Below, in pieces: positions 46,898 to 55,877 of a stretch of 64,000 nucleotides of DNA; positions within the stretch are counted from its first letter, which is position 1; each line of letters begins with the position of its first letter. The notes beneath the pieces are model-generated. The model worked only from the letters and a program-made list of their open reading frames with translations, made no database searches and was not told where the DNA came from. Source of the stretch: Methylobacter sp. Its GTDB lineage: Bacteria; Pseudomonadota; Gammaproteobacteria; Methylococcales; Methylomonadaceae. Made by a program: the position numbers and the translations under genes. The stretch lies in NCBI RefSeq assembly GCF_030680395.1, contig NZ_JAUXVR010000027.1, forward strand, positions 62,001-126,000. The letters run 5' to 3'.

Positions 46898-47185
46898 ATG
46901 TCTTTAACGGCGGATGATGTGAAGAAAATAGCGCATTTAGCACGATTGGGAATCGAGGAGCAAGATGTTGTCTCATATGCAAAAGATCTGTCCGGGATGC
47001 TGGATTTGATGACACGGATGAGCGATCTTGACACTGACGGAGTCGAGCCTATGGCTCACCCGATGGATCAAGTGCAAAGGTTACGAGCCGATGTGGTCAC
47101 CGAGCAGGATAACCGCGAAAAATTCCAAGCCATTGCGCCACAAGTAGAAGCGGGACTTTATCTAGTGCCCAAAGTAATTGAGTAA
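46898..47185 (+). CDS. gatC: Aspartyl/glutamyl-tRNA amidotransferase subunit C
   Basis: This 95-residue subunit stabilises the GatAB heterodimer ([39 protein letters not shown]). It begins the gatC-gatA-(Uma2)-gatB cluster, divergent from mreB. The transamidase makes Gln-tRNA or Asn-tRNA from misacylated precursors. It has a GGGAG ribosome site. Confidence 0.94.
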   Translation: MSLTADDVKKIAHLARLGIEEQDVVSYAKDLSGMLDLMTRMSDLDTDGVEPMAHPMDQVQRLRADVVTEQDNREKFQAIAPQVEAGLYLVPKVIE

Positions 47186-47202
47186 AGGGAACAGTAATAA
47201 CT

Positions 47203-48654
47203 ATGCATAACAAAACAATTGCGGAATTAGCCAAGGGCCTGCGTTCCGGCGAGTTTTCAAGCGTGGAATTGACCACGGCTTTTTTAGACAGAATCAAGCA
47301 GCACAGCTCACTTAATTCTTATATTACAGTCACCGAAGACTTGGCCTTGCAGGAAGCCGAAGCAGCCGACTTAAGGCTGGCAAAAGGCGATGCGGAACTT
47401 TTAACCGGCATCCCGATTGCTCAAAAAGACATTTTTTGTACAGAGGGCGTTAAAACAACCTGCGGTTCAAAAATTCTGGATAATTTTATTGCACCCTACA
47501 ATGCAACCGTGGTGAATAAATTTAACAATGCCGGTGCGGTGATGCTGGGCAAGCTGAACATGGACGAGTTCGCGATGGGTTCATCCAACGAAACCAGTTA
47601 TTACGGCGCAGTCAAAAATCCCTGGGATATTAATACCGTTCCCGGCGGATCATCAGGCGGCACGGCGGTGGCTGTTGCAGCACGGCTTACAGTCTGCGCG
47701 ACAGGCACGGATACCGGCGGCTCGATACGTCAACCTGCCGCCCTGTGCGGCATTACCGGATTAAAGCCGACCTATGGCCGGGTATCCCGTTACGGCATGA
47801 TCGCTTACGCCTCCAGTCTGGATCAAGGCGGGCCGATGACTCGCAGTGCCGAAGATGCGGCTATCATGCTGCAAACCATGGCCGGTTTTGATGAAAAGGA
47901 TTCAACCAGCGTCGATTTGCCTGTTCCTGATTATAGGGCCGGGTTAAGCAAAAAACTCGAAGGTTTGACAATCGGTTTGCCCAAAGAATTTTTTGGCGAA
48001 GGACTAAACAGCGATGTGGCTGCAACGCTGGAAGCCGCTATTAACGAGTATCGAAAATTAGGCGCAAAGGTAACGGAAATATCCATGCCCACGCTTAAGT
48101 TGGCCATTCCCGCTTATTACGTCATTGCTCCTGCCGAGTGCTCCGCGAACCTGTCGCGTTTTGACGGGGTGCGTTTCGGCTACCGCTGCGAAAATCCGGC
48201 GGACTTAGCTGACCTTTACACTCGCTCACGGGGTGAAGGTTTTGGCAAGGAAGTTAAGCGTCGCATTTTGATGGGGACTTATGCGCTGTCGGCAGGTTAT
48301 TACGACGCTTATTATATTAAGGCGCAAAAAATCCGCCGTCTGATCAGCGAAGATTTTAAAAGAGCGCTATCGGAAGTCGATGTCATTATGGGGCCGGTAA
48401 CACCGTCAACCGCGTTTGGTATCGGCGAGAAAATAGGCAATCCGATTGAAATGTATTTATCCGATATTTACACGATTGCGATCAATCTTGCCGGTGTTCC
48501 AGCCATGTCGGTTCCCGCAGGGTTTGCTGGAGGCATGCCCGTGGGCTTGCAGATCATCGGCAATTATTTTGCCGAAGACCGGCTGTTGAATATTGCCCAC
48601 CAGTATCAACAAGTCACCGATTGGCACCAACAAATGCCAAAAGGTTTTGAATAA
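47203..48654 (+). CDS. gatA: Aspartyl/glutamyl-tRNA amidotransferase subunit A
   Basis: GatA is the glutaminase half of the transamidase and passes ammonia to GatB. The 483-residue protein has the amidase-signature catalytic triad: lysine in [14 protein letters not shown], then serines in [16 protein letters not shown] and [18 protein letters not shown]. It also has [20 protein letters not shown]. Starts 17 bp after gatC. Confidence 0.97.
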   Translation: MHNKTIAELAKGLRSGEFSSVELTTAFLDRIKQHSSLNSYITVTEDLALQEAEAADLRLAKGDAELLTGIPIAQKDIFCTEGVKTTCGSKILDNFIAPYNATVVNKFNNAGAVMLGKLNMDEFAMGSSNETSYYGAVKNPWDINTVPGGSSGGTAVAVAARLTVCATGTDTGGSIRQPAALCGITGLKPTYGRVSRYGMIAYASSLDQGGPMTRSAEDAAIMLQTMAGFDEKDSTSVDLPVPDYRAGLSKKLEGLTIGLPKEFFGEGLNSDVAATLEAAINEYRKLGAKVTEISMPTLKLAIPAYYVIAPAECSANLSRFDGVRFGYRCENPADLADLYTRSRGEGFGKEVKRRILMGTYALSAGYYDAYYIKAQKIRRLISEDFKRALSEVDVIMGPVTPSTAFGIGEKIGNPIEMYLSDIYTIAINLAGVPAMSVPAGFAGGMPVGLQIIGNYFAEDRLLNIAHQYQQVTDWHQQMPKGFE

Positions 48655-48666
48655 GGAGAAGCTCTC

Positions 48667-49272
48667 ATGACGAAAATCACAGAACTTTCGCAATTGGATC
48701 TAAACGGTACTTACAGCTATGCCGATTATTTGACCTGGCGGCTGGACGAAACGGTCGAGCTGTTCAAGGGTAAGATCATGGCAATGTCCCCCGCGCCTAG
48801 CCTGAAGCATCAGAGCGTTATTACCAATCTGGGTGGAAGTCTTTATCAGTATTTTCACAAAAGATCCTGCAAACTTTTTTACGCGCCATTCGATGTCAAA
48901 CTCTACAACAGCAAAAAATCAAAACTAACCGATCAGGAAGTTTTCAGTGTCGTCCAGCCCGATTTATGCGTGATCTGCGATAAAGAAAAACTCACCGAAC
49001 AAGGTTGCAACGGCGCACCGGATTGGATTATCGAAGTGCTCTCGCCTGGTAACAGCAAGAAAGAAATGCGCCTTAAATACGACCTTTACCAGGAAAACGG
49101 CGTCACCGAGTACTGGCTGGTTTATCCCTACGAGCAAGCGGTCTATCAATTTCTGCTGGATAAGGATACCGAAAAATACCAACTATTCGCCATGCATGCC
49201 GGTGACGACATCGCAAAACCCTATCTTTTTCCTGAGCTGGACATCGATCTGGCCGACGTTTTTGCCGAATAA
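48667..49272 (+). CDS. Uma2 family PD-(D/E)XK nuclease-like protein inserted in the gat operon
   Basis: The 201-residue protein shows the Uma2/DUF820 pattern: DETVELFKGKIMAMSPAPSL, VVQPDLCVICDKEKL, GAPDWIIEVLSPGNSKKEM and KYDLYQENGVTEYWLVYPYE. The D...E-V-L motif fits a PD-(D/E)XK fold, though biochemical activity of the family is poorly known. It has an AGGAG ribosome site 12 bp after gatA and ends 15 bp before gatB, so it is expressed with the operon. Its presence between gatA and gatB is unusual; the family is common on mobile or multi-copy loci. Confidence 0.9.
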   Translation: MTKITELSQLDLNGTYSYADYLTWRLDETVELFKGKIMAMSPAPSLKHQSVITNLGGSLYQYFHKRSCKLFYAPFDVKLYNSKKSKLTDQEVFSVVQPDLCVICDKEKLTEQGCNGAPDWIIEVLSPGNSKKEMRLKYDLYQENGVTEYWLVYPYEQAVYQFLLDKDTEKYQLFAMHAGDDIAKPYLFPELDIDLADVFAE

Positions 49273-49287
49273 TACGGAATTACTAAA

Positions 49288-50724
49288 ATGAATACACAAT
49301 GGGAAACAGTCATCGGCTTGGAAATTCACGCCCAACTCGCCACCAAATCAAAGATTTTTTCCGGAGCGTCCACCGCTTACGGTGCGGAACCCAATACCCA
49401 GGCCTGCGCGGTCGATTTAGGCTTGCCGGGCGTATTGCCGGTATTGAATGAAGAAGCTGTGCGTATGGCAGTCATCTTCGGCATGGCCATCGAAGCGCAT
49501 ATCGCACCGTATTCTGTGTTTGCCAGAAAAAATTATTTTTACCCGGACTTGCCTAAGGGCTATCAAATCAGTCAGATGGAGTTGCCTATCGTCGGTGTCG
49601 GGCATTTGGATATTGACGTCGATGGAGTAGTCAAACGCATCGGCATCACTCGCGCCCATCTGGAAGAAGATGCGGGCAAATCGTTGCATGGCAATTTTCA
49701 CGGCTTGACCGGGATCGATTTAAATCGTGCCGGTACGCCATTATTGGAAATCGTTTCCGAGCCTGAAATGAGTTCGGCTAAAGAAGCCGTAGCCTACATG
49801 AGGAAAATGCACGAGCTGGTGCGCTATCTGGGCATTTGCGACGGGAATATGCAGGAAGGCTCGTTCCGTTGCGATGCCAATGTGTCGGTGCGTCCCAAGG
49901 GGCAAAAAGAATTCGGCACACGGGCTGAAATCAAAAACATCAACTCGTTCAAGTTTGTCGAAAAAGCTATTAATCACGAAATCGAGCGGCAAATAGAGGT
50001 AATAGAAAACGGCGGCGCCGTTGTTCAGGAAACCCGCCTGTATGATTCGGTCAAGGATGAAACCCGTTCCATGCGCAGTAAGGAAGAGGCCAATGATTAC
50101 CGGTATTTTCCCGATCCAGACCTGTTGCCGGTGCTGATTGATGAAGATTTTAAAGCGCAAATAAAGGCCCAATTGCCTGAATTGCCCCAAGCAAAAAAAC
50201 AGCGATTTAAAGATGACTATGCGCTGGATGAAGAGAACGCCACCCTGCTGACATCTTCCCGTCCGCTAGCTGATTATTTCGAAACAGTGGTTAAAGAGTC
50301 GGGCTGCGAAGCAAAAATGTGCGCTAACTGGATGACCGGTGATCTTTTGGCTGCGCTTAACAAAGCCGACTTGGAAATTACCGACTCGCCGGTCGGTCAT
50401 GAGCGCTTGGCCGGGTTGTTAAAGCGTATTAGCGATGACACTATTTCCGGCAAGATCGCTAAACAGGTATTCGAAGAGCTGTGGCAGAGCACGGCTACAG
50501 CTGATGAAATTATCGAAGCGAAAGGCTTGAAACAAATTACCGATACCGGCGCGATAGAAGCCATTATCGATAAAATCATTGCCGACAACCAGGATCAGGT
50601 TGAGCAATACCGTAGCGGTAAAGATAAGGTCTTCGGTTTTTTTGTCGGGCAGGTGATGAAAGAAATGCAGGGTAAGGCAAACCCCGGCGAAGTGAACAAA
50701 ATGCTTAAAGAAAAGTTAAAGTAA
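49288..50724 (+). CDS. gatB: Aspartyl/glutamyl-tRNA amidotransferase subunit B
   Basis: GatB binds the misacylated tRNA and performs the kinase and amidation chemistry. The 478-residue protein has [82 protein letters not shown] and the C-terminal YqeY-like tail ([20 protein letters not shown]). It is followed by an inverted repeat. Confidence 0.97.
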   Translation: MNTQWETVIGLEIHAQLATKSKIFSGASTAYGAEPNTQACAVDLGLPGVLPVLNEEAVRMAVIFGMAIEAHIAPYSVFARKNYFYPDLPKGYQISQMELPIVGVGHLDIDVDGVVKRIGITRAHLEEDAGKSLHGNFHGLTGIDLNRAGTPLLEIVSEPEMSSAKEAVAYMRKMHELVRYLGICDGNMQEGSFRCDANVSVRPKGQKEFGTRAEIKNINSFKFVEKAINHEIERQIEVIENGGAVVQETRLYDSVKDETRSMRSKEEANDYRYFPDPDLLPVLIDEDFKAQIKAQLPELPQAKKQRFKDDYALDEENATLLTSSRPLADYFETVVKESGCEAKMCANWMTGDLLAALNKADLEITDSPVGHERLAGLLKRISDDTISGKIAKQVFEELWQSTATADEIIEAKGLKQITDTGAIEAIIDKIIADNQDQVEQYRSGKDKVFGFFVGQVMKEMQGKANPGEVNKMLKEKLK

Positions 50725-50730
50725 ACATAT

Positions 50731-50763
50731 ATAGGGTGGGCAGCGTATTTTTGCCCACCCTAT
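50731..50763 (+). terminator. Inverted repeat after gatB
   Basis: ATAGGGTGGGCA (50731-50742), 9-base loop, TGCCCACCCTAT (50752-50763), just past the gatB stop. There is no T-run after it. A related GTGGGCAG/CTGCCCAC hairpin is at 54986-55007, so this may be a dispersed repeat that also ends the gat transcript. Confidence 0.5.
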
Positions 50764-50795
50764 TACGTTAAACTATCAAAAATAGAGAAGTGGCC

Positions 50796-51091
50796 ATGTC
50801 AACCATCACGTTCGACACCCGCGAGTTTATCAAAGAGCAGGCTGAAATTATTACCAAGCTACAAAAGGTGGCGGTAACTTCGACGTTTGAGCAAGCGCGG
50901 CATGATTATGATCTCTGATAATCTGGCGACTAATCAATCGCTTGATAAGTCGACTTCGGGAGGCTGAATTAAAAAGCGAGGTTAAGTTTGCTGAAACCAA
51001 AAGCGAACTTATCCGCTGGATTGTCAGTGTCGGCCTGTTACAAACTGCGCTAATTACAGCGTTGTTGATTAAATTGAGCGCGGTTGTTTAA
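50796..51091 (+). pseudogene. Broken DUF1640/CCDC90-like coiled-coil gene
   Basis: The start (50796, MSTITFDTREFIKEQAEI) is that of small DUF1640 coiled-coil proteins with a C-terminal membrane helix. The frame ends at a TGA after 40 codons (50916-50918). The rest of the gene is present in another frame: AELKSEVKFAETKSELIRW followed by a hydrophobic LLQTALITALLIKLSAVV and a stop at 51089-51091. A frameshift and loss of the middle coiled coil explain this. A second wreck of the same type is at 54.7 kb. Confidence 0.75.
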
Positions 51092-51127
51092 TCTGAAATA
51101 TCAAGTGTCCAGCTCTTGTTTAAAGCC

Positions 51128-51156
51128 CCGTAGGGTACGCGATGCGTACCCTACGG
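51128..51156. repeat. GTAGGGTACGC palindrome, copy 1
   Basis: CCGTAGGGTACGC, loop GAT, GCGTACCCTACGG: a perfect 13-bp stem. It matches the palindrome at 51407-51435 except at one stem position and the loop. Confidence 0.85.
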
Positions 51157-51169
51157 CTTAGCTGCGTCC

Positions 51170-51233
51170 CAGAATCCCTGAAATAGAAAATTCAGCGCCG
51201 CAGTCATTTCAAATTGCCCGGATGCAAGTGATA
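51170..51233. repeat. 64-bp direct repeat, copy 1
   Basis: This 64-bp unit matches 51485-51548 at 57 of 64 positions and, like it, follows a GTAGGGTACGC palindrome. On the minus strand it encodes SGQFEMTAALNFLFQGF, so both copies look like the 3' end of one gene family. Confidence 0.8.
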
Positions 51234-51406
51234 CGATTGGCGTTTTCAGTAAGCGAAGCGGCACGGCTGCTAGCTTGGGTGGGCTACCCATTTAAGCCGG
51301 GACAGTTTTAAGGTGGTGGCCGGGAATGTCAAGCCCCCGCTTGGCGAGTGTCTGCAATTATGAACATTGCCGAGCTGGGGTTCGGCGTTCCCGGTTATTT
51401 GTAGCC
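51234..51406. other. Gene-free stretch between the two repeat copies
   Basis: No gene is recognised in this stretch. A short plus-strand open frame (about 51222-51311, MQVIRLAFSVSEAARLLAWV) starts inside repeat copy 1, has no ribosome site and is unlikely to be real. The stretch appears to be decayed sequence between duplicated 3'-end fragments. Confidence 0.4.
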
Positions 51407-51435
51407 CGGTAGGGTACGCATCGCGTACCCTACCG
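51407..51435. repeat. GTAGGGTACGC palindrome, copy 2
   Basis: CGGTAGGGTACGC, loop ATC, GCGTACCCTACCG: a perfect 13-bp stem, same element as at 51128-51156. A degenerate relative lies inside the accC-prmA repeat near 5.8 kb. Confidence 0.85.
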
Positions 51436-51484
51436 CTGATAGGTGTTAGGGGTCAAAAAGTCCATTGCTCCATTTTTATTTTCT

Positions 51485-51548
51485 CAGAATCCCTGAAACA
51501 GAAAATCCAGCGCCGCAGTCATTTCAAACTGACTGGGTGCAAGCGATA
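51485..51548. repeat. 64-bp direct repeat, copy 2, directly downstream of the Sel1 gene
   Basis: This is the second copy of the 64-bp unit. On the minus strand it is in the same frame as the Sel1 gene, past that gene's TGA stop: the sequence reads KPAGVHISLAPSQFEMTAAL and then DFLFQGF and a stop at about 51484-51486. The Sel1 gene may once have been longer, or the unit is a fragment placed there by recombination. Confidence 0.8.
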
Positions 51549-51567
51549 TATGCACCCCCGCAGGCTT

Positions 51568-52026
51568 TCAAGTCAGGCGTATCGACTGAATCTGCGCAAG
51601 CGCTATTGGATGACCCAACGAAGCCGCTTTGGCAATCCACATAATGGCCAGATTATCGTCTTTAGGTAAGCCATTGCCCTCCAAATAACAACAGCCCAGC
51701 AAGTGCATCGCATCGCTAACCTGCTGCTTGGCCGCCAGTTCGAGCCAATAAACGGCGCTTTTGGGCTTGTTTTGTTCCAAAAAAAGCAACGCCAAATCAT
51801 TTTGCGCTTTTGCATCCCCGGCGTCGGCGCTTTTGATCAGCTCAATATCATTAGGATTAAGGGGGATGCAAATGTCGTGTTTGATCGAATCGAAACAGAT
51901 CATGGTTTTGTAATAAGCCTCATTATCGGCGGCGCACTGTAATGTGCCATCGGCAAGGCGGCGTCTTAGGGTGCGCTCGCTCCATTCGGTTAGCGTAGTG
52001 GCTGCTTGAAGGCTGAGGTGTTGCAT
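51568..52026 (-). CDS. Sel1-repeat protein
   Basis: The 152-residue product (ATG at 52026; a longer frame needs a TTG) has an N-terminal segment resembling a small HTH or wHTH (TTLTEWSERTLRRRLADGTL). At least two Sel1-type TPR units follow: DAKAQNDLALLFLEQNKPKS with AVYWLELAAKQQVSDAMHLL, and GCCYLEGNGLPKDDNLAIMW with IAKAASLGHPIALAQI. Sel1 proteins mediate protein contacts. It is divergent from pilA. In-frame sequence continues 31 codons beyond the TGA stop. Confidence 0.82.
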   Translation of the reverse strand: MQHLSLQAATTLTEWSERTLRRRLADGTLQCAADNEAYYKTMICFDSIKHDICIPLNPNDIELIKSADAGDAKAQNDLALLFLEQNKPKSAVYWLELAAKQQVSDAMHLLGCCYLEGNGLPKDDNLAIMWIAKAASLGHPIALAQIQSIRLT

Positions 52027-52269
52027 GTGGCATTCCGTGGGTTCAAATGAGCGCAATGGGTTTGGCAGGGCTTTTGAAGCAGCATTTTATCATGGCAGGG
52101 CTTTTTGGCAGGCATTTCTATTGCGGCAGATTTTTCGATCAGTGTGTAGACCGGGTTACGCTACGCTAACCCAGCCTACATGGCTGCTCTGGGAATAGAT
52201 CGACTATTTGGCATGGCTCCTGCTTATATCTTTTTGTAGTTTGTTTTTAACTTAAAAGAGAATTTACCC

Positions 52270-52713
52270 ATGAACGCATTATCTATGAAAAAAACACAAC
52301 AAGGTTTCACCTTAATCGAATTGATGATCGTGGTCGCGATCATCGGTATTTTGGCGTCGATTGCGTTGCCAGCCTATTCACAATATACTAAAAAAGCTCG
52401 CTATACAGAAATTGTTATGGCTGCAACTGCGCCAAAATCTGCTGTCGAGCTTTGCGTCCAAACACAAGCCATTGCTGGCGTAGCTATTACTGGTTGTGGA
52501 GGCGGTTCCAATGGAGTGCCGGCTGACTTAACAGTCTTAGGTAATATTAATAGTGTTACAACAGCTGACAATGGCACAATTACAGTATCTCCTACTGCAG
52601 CCAACGGATTTGCAACTACTGATACATATATTCTGATACCAACAGCGGACGCTAATAGTAAGGTAACTTGGTCGGATGCTACCAGTGTCTGTAAGACTGC
52701 TGGTTTTTGCTAA
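52270..52713 (+). CDS. pilA: Type IV major pilin-like protein
   Basis: The 147-residue prepilin has a short leader, the prepilin peptidase site [20 protein letters not shown] with cleavage after Gly and Glu5 of the mature protein, and the hydrophobic N-terminal helix. The mature domain is Ala/Thr/Gly-rich and ends in a disulfide pair (CKTAGFC), like Pseudomonas-type pilins. It has its own terminator. No pilus assembly genes are in the window. The next gene may modify this pilin. Confidence 0.93.
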   Translation: MNALSMKKTQQGFTLIELMIVVAIIGILASIALPAYSQYTKKARYTEIVMAATAPKSAVELCVQTQAIAGVAITGCGGGSNGVPADLTVLGNINSVTTADNGTITVSPTAANGFATTDTYILIPTADANSKVTWSDATSVCKTAGFC

Positions 52714-52757
52714 TAACTGGCTAGGTTGGGTTTCGTAACCCAGCAATAAACGCCGAT

Positions 52758-52792
52758 AAACCGTCTCAGGCAAAACCTTGGGCGGTTTTTTT
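52758..52792 (+). terminator. Rho-independent terminator of pilA
   Basis: AAACCGTCTCAGG (52758-52770), loop CAAAA, CCTTGGGCGGTTT, then a T-run to 52792. The 13-bp stem has two G-U pairs and one mismatch. Confidence 0.8.
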
Positions 52793-52952
52793 ATGCGCGT
52801 CCGTTCAGTGGTTTTATTGTGTGCCCGAGGGTTGTTGTGATCTTTAGTTATATAGGCGAACCCTATTGCCTAAGCGTTGCCAGCCATCTCGTCGCGCTTC
52901 ATAATTTTTACAGTTTAGGCGCTAATGCACAGGATTGAAACAAGGTAACATC

Positions 52953-54605
52953 ATGAGAACTGTTCTTTCCTTACTGGCTTTATGTTTGCCGGTCACCCTC
53001 CTTTATGGGCAATTTTTCTGGAATCCCGTCGTCTTTGATGATATCTATTTTTTCGATGGCTCAATACACGAGCAATATCTAGGCAAGTTATTCAGTTTTG
53101 ATTTGCGCTGGTTGCCTTATGCTACTTTGGAATGGACTCATGCGCTGTTCGGCTTGGATCTGATCGGGTTCCGCCTGGGTAACTTGGCGCTGCATCTTGC
53201 CACGATCATCACGCTGTTTCTATTTTTGCGCCGACTGTTTGAACGGGTTCTCCCCGATAGTGGCACGACCCTGTCGCCATACTGGTTAGCCTTTTTTGGC
53301 GCATTGATTTTTGCATTGCATCCTGCCTCGGTCTATGCGGCTGCCTATTTAGTCCAGCGTTCCACACTGATGGCGACATTGTTCGCCTTGCTAACCTGGC
53401 GTCTGTTTTTGGAAGGTTTGATTAGGGATAACCGCCGTTGGTTGCTGGCGTCCGCAGTCACCTATTTTTTGGCGGTGTTCTCGAAAGAACATGCCATCAT
53501 GACGCCTGCAGTAACGATAGCTCTGCTTTTGTTGGTCGACAATCAGCCTCTCCGGCAACGATTGACGTTTATTGGGCCAGTTTTCGTACTCTATGGATTG
53601 ATTGGCGGATTTGTCGTTCTTCAGATCAAATCACGACATGTTTTGGGGCAGGCTTATGAACCCATAGCTGCAAATTATATATCTTTACTGGGTCCCGACT
53701 TCAATGCACATCTGGCCTATCCTTTATCGATACTGACACAGTGCTTCCTGTTTTTTAAATATCTGTGGGTTTGGATTGCGCCGCATCTCGCAGGAATGTC
53801 TGTTGATATGCCTCAAGTTTTTGCCAGGAGCCTGTGGTCTTGGCCGGAGACTGCTGGTTTGATCGGCTTTATAGCTTATCCGATTATTGCAATTCGCCTG
53901 CTGCTGCAAAGAGGGTTAATAGGCTTGCTGGGCTTCGCCTTGCTTTGCCCGTGGCTGTTGTTTGCGACCGAGCTTTCAACTATCAGAATTCAGGAATCTT
54001 TTGTACTTTATCGCAGCTATCTGTGGATGCCTGGCGCTTTCGCGGCCTTACCTTTTTTGTGCCAAAAGTTGAGCGCAAAACAGGCGGCTATCACATTGAG
54101 CTGTGTTGCAGTATTCATGATGCCTTTATCATGGCTACGCCTGACCACTTTTTCTCATCCGCTGCTGCTATGGGATGATGCAGCCTTGACGATAGAGAGT
54201 ACTGAAGATATACGCTTGGGTATTGATAGAATTTTATACAATCGAGGCACAGAGTTAGTCAAGGCGAAACAATATCCCGAAGCGATCGAGGATTTAAGCA
54301 GAGTGATCAAGCTAAAAGGCTACTATGAAGGCTATGCTTATCAAAATCGCGGCTCAGCCTATTTGGAAAGTGGGCAATATCTCCTGGCTCTAAACGACAT
54401 TAACAAAGCCATAGAATCGCTACCAACAAATAAAACAAAGCTTTATTTGGGTAAAGCGCGTGCCTTGGATGGGCTTAATGATTCGACTGCTGCTATGCAA
54501 GTCTATAAACAAGCTTGTTTACTGGGAGTGCCAGTCGCCTGTCAAAAAACGGGACAATCCGTGGCTCCGGTCAAGTCAATGACCGAATTCCTCCTGAGTC
54601 CATAG
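52953..54605 (+). CDS. Polytopic membrane protein with C-terminal TPRs, possible pilin glycosyltransferase
   Basis: The 550-residue protein (ATG at 52953 after an AAGGTAAC ribosome site) has about ten hydrophobic spans and a GT-C-like first periplasmic loop: VVFDDIYFFDGSIHEQYL with its acidic pair, then WLPYATLEWTHALFGLDLIG and FRLGNLALHLATIITLFLFL. This pattern is shared by PMT/TMTC-type membrane glycosyltransferases. The C-terminal part, from about residue 430, has TPRs (NRGTELVKAKQYPEAIEDLS, AYQNRGSAYLESGQYLLALN). Adjacent to pilA, it may glycosylate the pilin as TfpO/TfpW proteins do elsewhere. This is inference, as no specific oligosaccharyltransferase motif is certain. Confidence 0.75.
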   Translation: MRTVLSLLALCLPVTLLYGQFFWNPVVFDDIYFFDGSIHEQYLGKLFSFDLRWLPYATLEWTHALFGLDLIGFRLGNLALHLATIITLFLFLRRLFERVLPDSGTTLSPYWLAFFGALIFALHPASVYAAAYLVQRSTLMATLFALLTWRLFLEGLIRDNRRWLLASAVTYFLAVFSKEHAIMTPAVTIALLLLVDNQPLRQRLTFIGPVFVLYGLIGGFVVLQIKSRHVLGQAYEPIAANYISLLGPDFNAHLAYPLSILTQCFLFFKYLWVWIAPHLAGMSVDMPQVFARSLWSWPETAGLIGFIAYPIIAIRLLLQRGLIGLLGFALLCPWLLFATELSTIRIQESFVLYRSYLWMPGAFAALPFLCQKLSAKQAAITLSCVAVFMMPLSWLRLTTFSHPLLLWDDAALTIESTEDIRLGIDRILYNRGTELVKAKQYPEAIEDLSRVIKLKGYYEGYAYQNRGSAYLESGQYLLALNDINKAIESLPTNKTKLYLGKARALDGLNDSTAAMQVYKQACLLGVPVACQKTGQSVAPVKSMTEFLLSP

Positions 54606-54675
54606 TGCGCCTGAAAGCGGTTCTTTTTGTCCAAGCGCTAAGCTGCCAGACATATTGAACTTGATGGTCAGAGTC

Positions 54676-54967
54676 ATGGGAGCAATTACATTTGATACAT
54701 TAAGATTTGCCGATAAATCAAAATCTGCCAGGTTACTTCCTGAACATGCAGAAGCTGAAGCATTGGCCGATAGATTTGAGGTTAATTTTAAGGAAGTTGA
54801 GGCCAATGATTACATTAAACGTCTTGAAGAGAAGTCTGTGAATGGATTGATGGTAAATTTATTCAACTTGAACAACGCATGACTATTAAATTGGGATATT
54901 GATGGTAGTAGCTGTTAGCGCTGTTAGCGCTGTTAGCGCTGTTGCGGCTTTGGTTAAATTATTGTAG
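54676..54967 (+). pseudogene. Second broken DUF1640/CCDC90-like coiled-coil gene
   Basis: The first frame (54676) reads MGAITFDTLRFADKSKSARL, then EHAEAEALADRFEVNFKEVE and DYIKRLEEKSVNGL, and stops at 54880-54882. The expected middle (KFIQLEQRMTIKLG) lies in a second frame. The membrane tail (MVVAVSAVSAVSAVAALVKL and L-stop at 54965-54967) lies in a third. Two frameshifts have therefore disabled the gene. The tail contains three tandem copies of AGCGCTGTT, a slippage-prone repeat. Confidence 0.75.
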
Positions 54968-54985
54968 CTGAATAAGCGGGGTAGG

Positions 54986-55007
54986 GTGGGCAGTGCTTTC
55001 TGCCCAC
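54986..55007. repeat. GTGGGCAG/CTGCCCAC hairpin
   Basis: An eight-base stem with a TGCTTT loop, similar to the inverted repeat after gatB (GGGTGGGCA/TGCCCACCC). It is a dispersed element rather than a gene part. Confidence 0.55.
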
Positions 55008-55029
55008 GCGATTAATCGCACCCAATACA

Positions 55030-55065
55030 AACCATCCAATCTTTTGCGGGGTTGGGTGGTTTTTT
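55030..55065 (+). terminator. Plus-strand terminator before the IMPase gene
   Basis: AACCATCCAA (55030-55039), loop, TTGGGTGGTT (55052-55061) running into a T-run to 55065. It lies between the broken coiled-coil gene and the convergent phosphatase gene. Confidence 0.65.
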
Positions 55066-55112
55066 GTTTGTACTCTTGGGGCTTCTAATCGCGTAATGGC
55101 ATCAGTCGCGAA

Positions 55113-55877
55113 TTACATGAGCGGAAGTATCTGGTTAAGAATCTTCCCGTTGGTTGCCAGGATCTGCTTTGGAAAGAGTCCTTTATTGCCTTGAAAGTCG
55201 GTAACCGTGGCTCCCGCTTCTTCGGCAATCAATGCCCCGGCAGCAACGTCATACAGGTTTAACTCCTGTTCCCAAAAAGCATCGACTTGGCCGTCTGCCA
55301 CCAGGCATAGATCGATTGCTGCCGATCCAAAACGGCGTTGTCCGGTTGTTATCTCGGCGATCCTGCAAAACCGTTGCAGGTTGTTTTCTTTTAAGTAGGA
55401 ACGCAAGCAGGCGAATCCGGTTGCGACCATTGCGTCGGAAAGATTGCTTTCATTGGATACGGAAATGGGTTGGCCGTTTTTCCAGGCCCCCTTGCCCTTT
55501 TCGGCTGCATAGTAATCATCCAATGCGGGCGCGTAGACAGCGCCGAATATGAGTTCTTGATCAATCTCCAGTGCGACACTGATACCCCAAAAATACTGGC
55601 CTCTTGAAAATGAGTGGGTTCCATCAATCGGATCGACGATCCAGCGGCTGGATTGATTGGCGCTTTGCCCGCTTTCCTCTCCCCAAAAACCGAATTGCGG
55701 ATAATGTTTGGCAAGGGCTTCTTGTAGAAAAGCTTCAACCGCCACGTCGGCATCGGTGACTAAGTCGCGGGGGCTTTTTTTGATCACTTCTAAATTTTTC
55801 AGGTCTTTAAAATGAGTCATGGCAATCGATCCGGCTTCACGGATCACCTTTTCAAGAGCGGCAAGCGAAATGGGCAT
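55113..55877 (-). CDS. Inositol monophosphatase family protein
   Basis: This 254-residue Mg-dependent phosphatase has the family metal sites: DLVTDADVAVEAFLQEAL, GFWGEESGQ, SRWIVDPIDGTHSFSRGQYF and the C-terminal QELNLYDVAAGALIAEEAGA, which replaces the more usual W-D. Substrates in the family include inositol phosphate, histidinol phosphate, PAP and fructose 1,6-bisphosphate. I cannot choose between these here. It is a single gene, convergent with the pseudogene region. Confidence 0.88.
   Translation of the reverse strand: MPISLAALEKVIREAGSIAMTHFKDLKNLEVIKKSPRDLVTDADVAVEAFLQEALAKHYPQFGFWGEESGQSANQSSRWIVDPIDGTHSFSRGQYFWGISVALEIDQELIFGAVYAPALDDYYAAEKGKGAWKNGQPISVSNESNLSDAMVATGFACLRSYLKENNLQRFCRIAEITTGQRRFGSAAIDLCLVADGQVDAFWEQELNLYDVAAGALIAEEAGATVTDFQGNKGLFPKQILATNGKILNQILPLM

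Noticed and set aside
54576-54806. Minus-strand frame of 76 codons rich in Ser/Asn/Ala
   Set aside because: It lies antisense to the DUF1640-like wreck, whose plus-strand reading is recognisable; the minus frame has low-complexity composition and no ribosome site.
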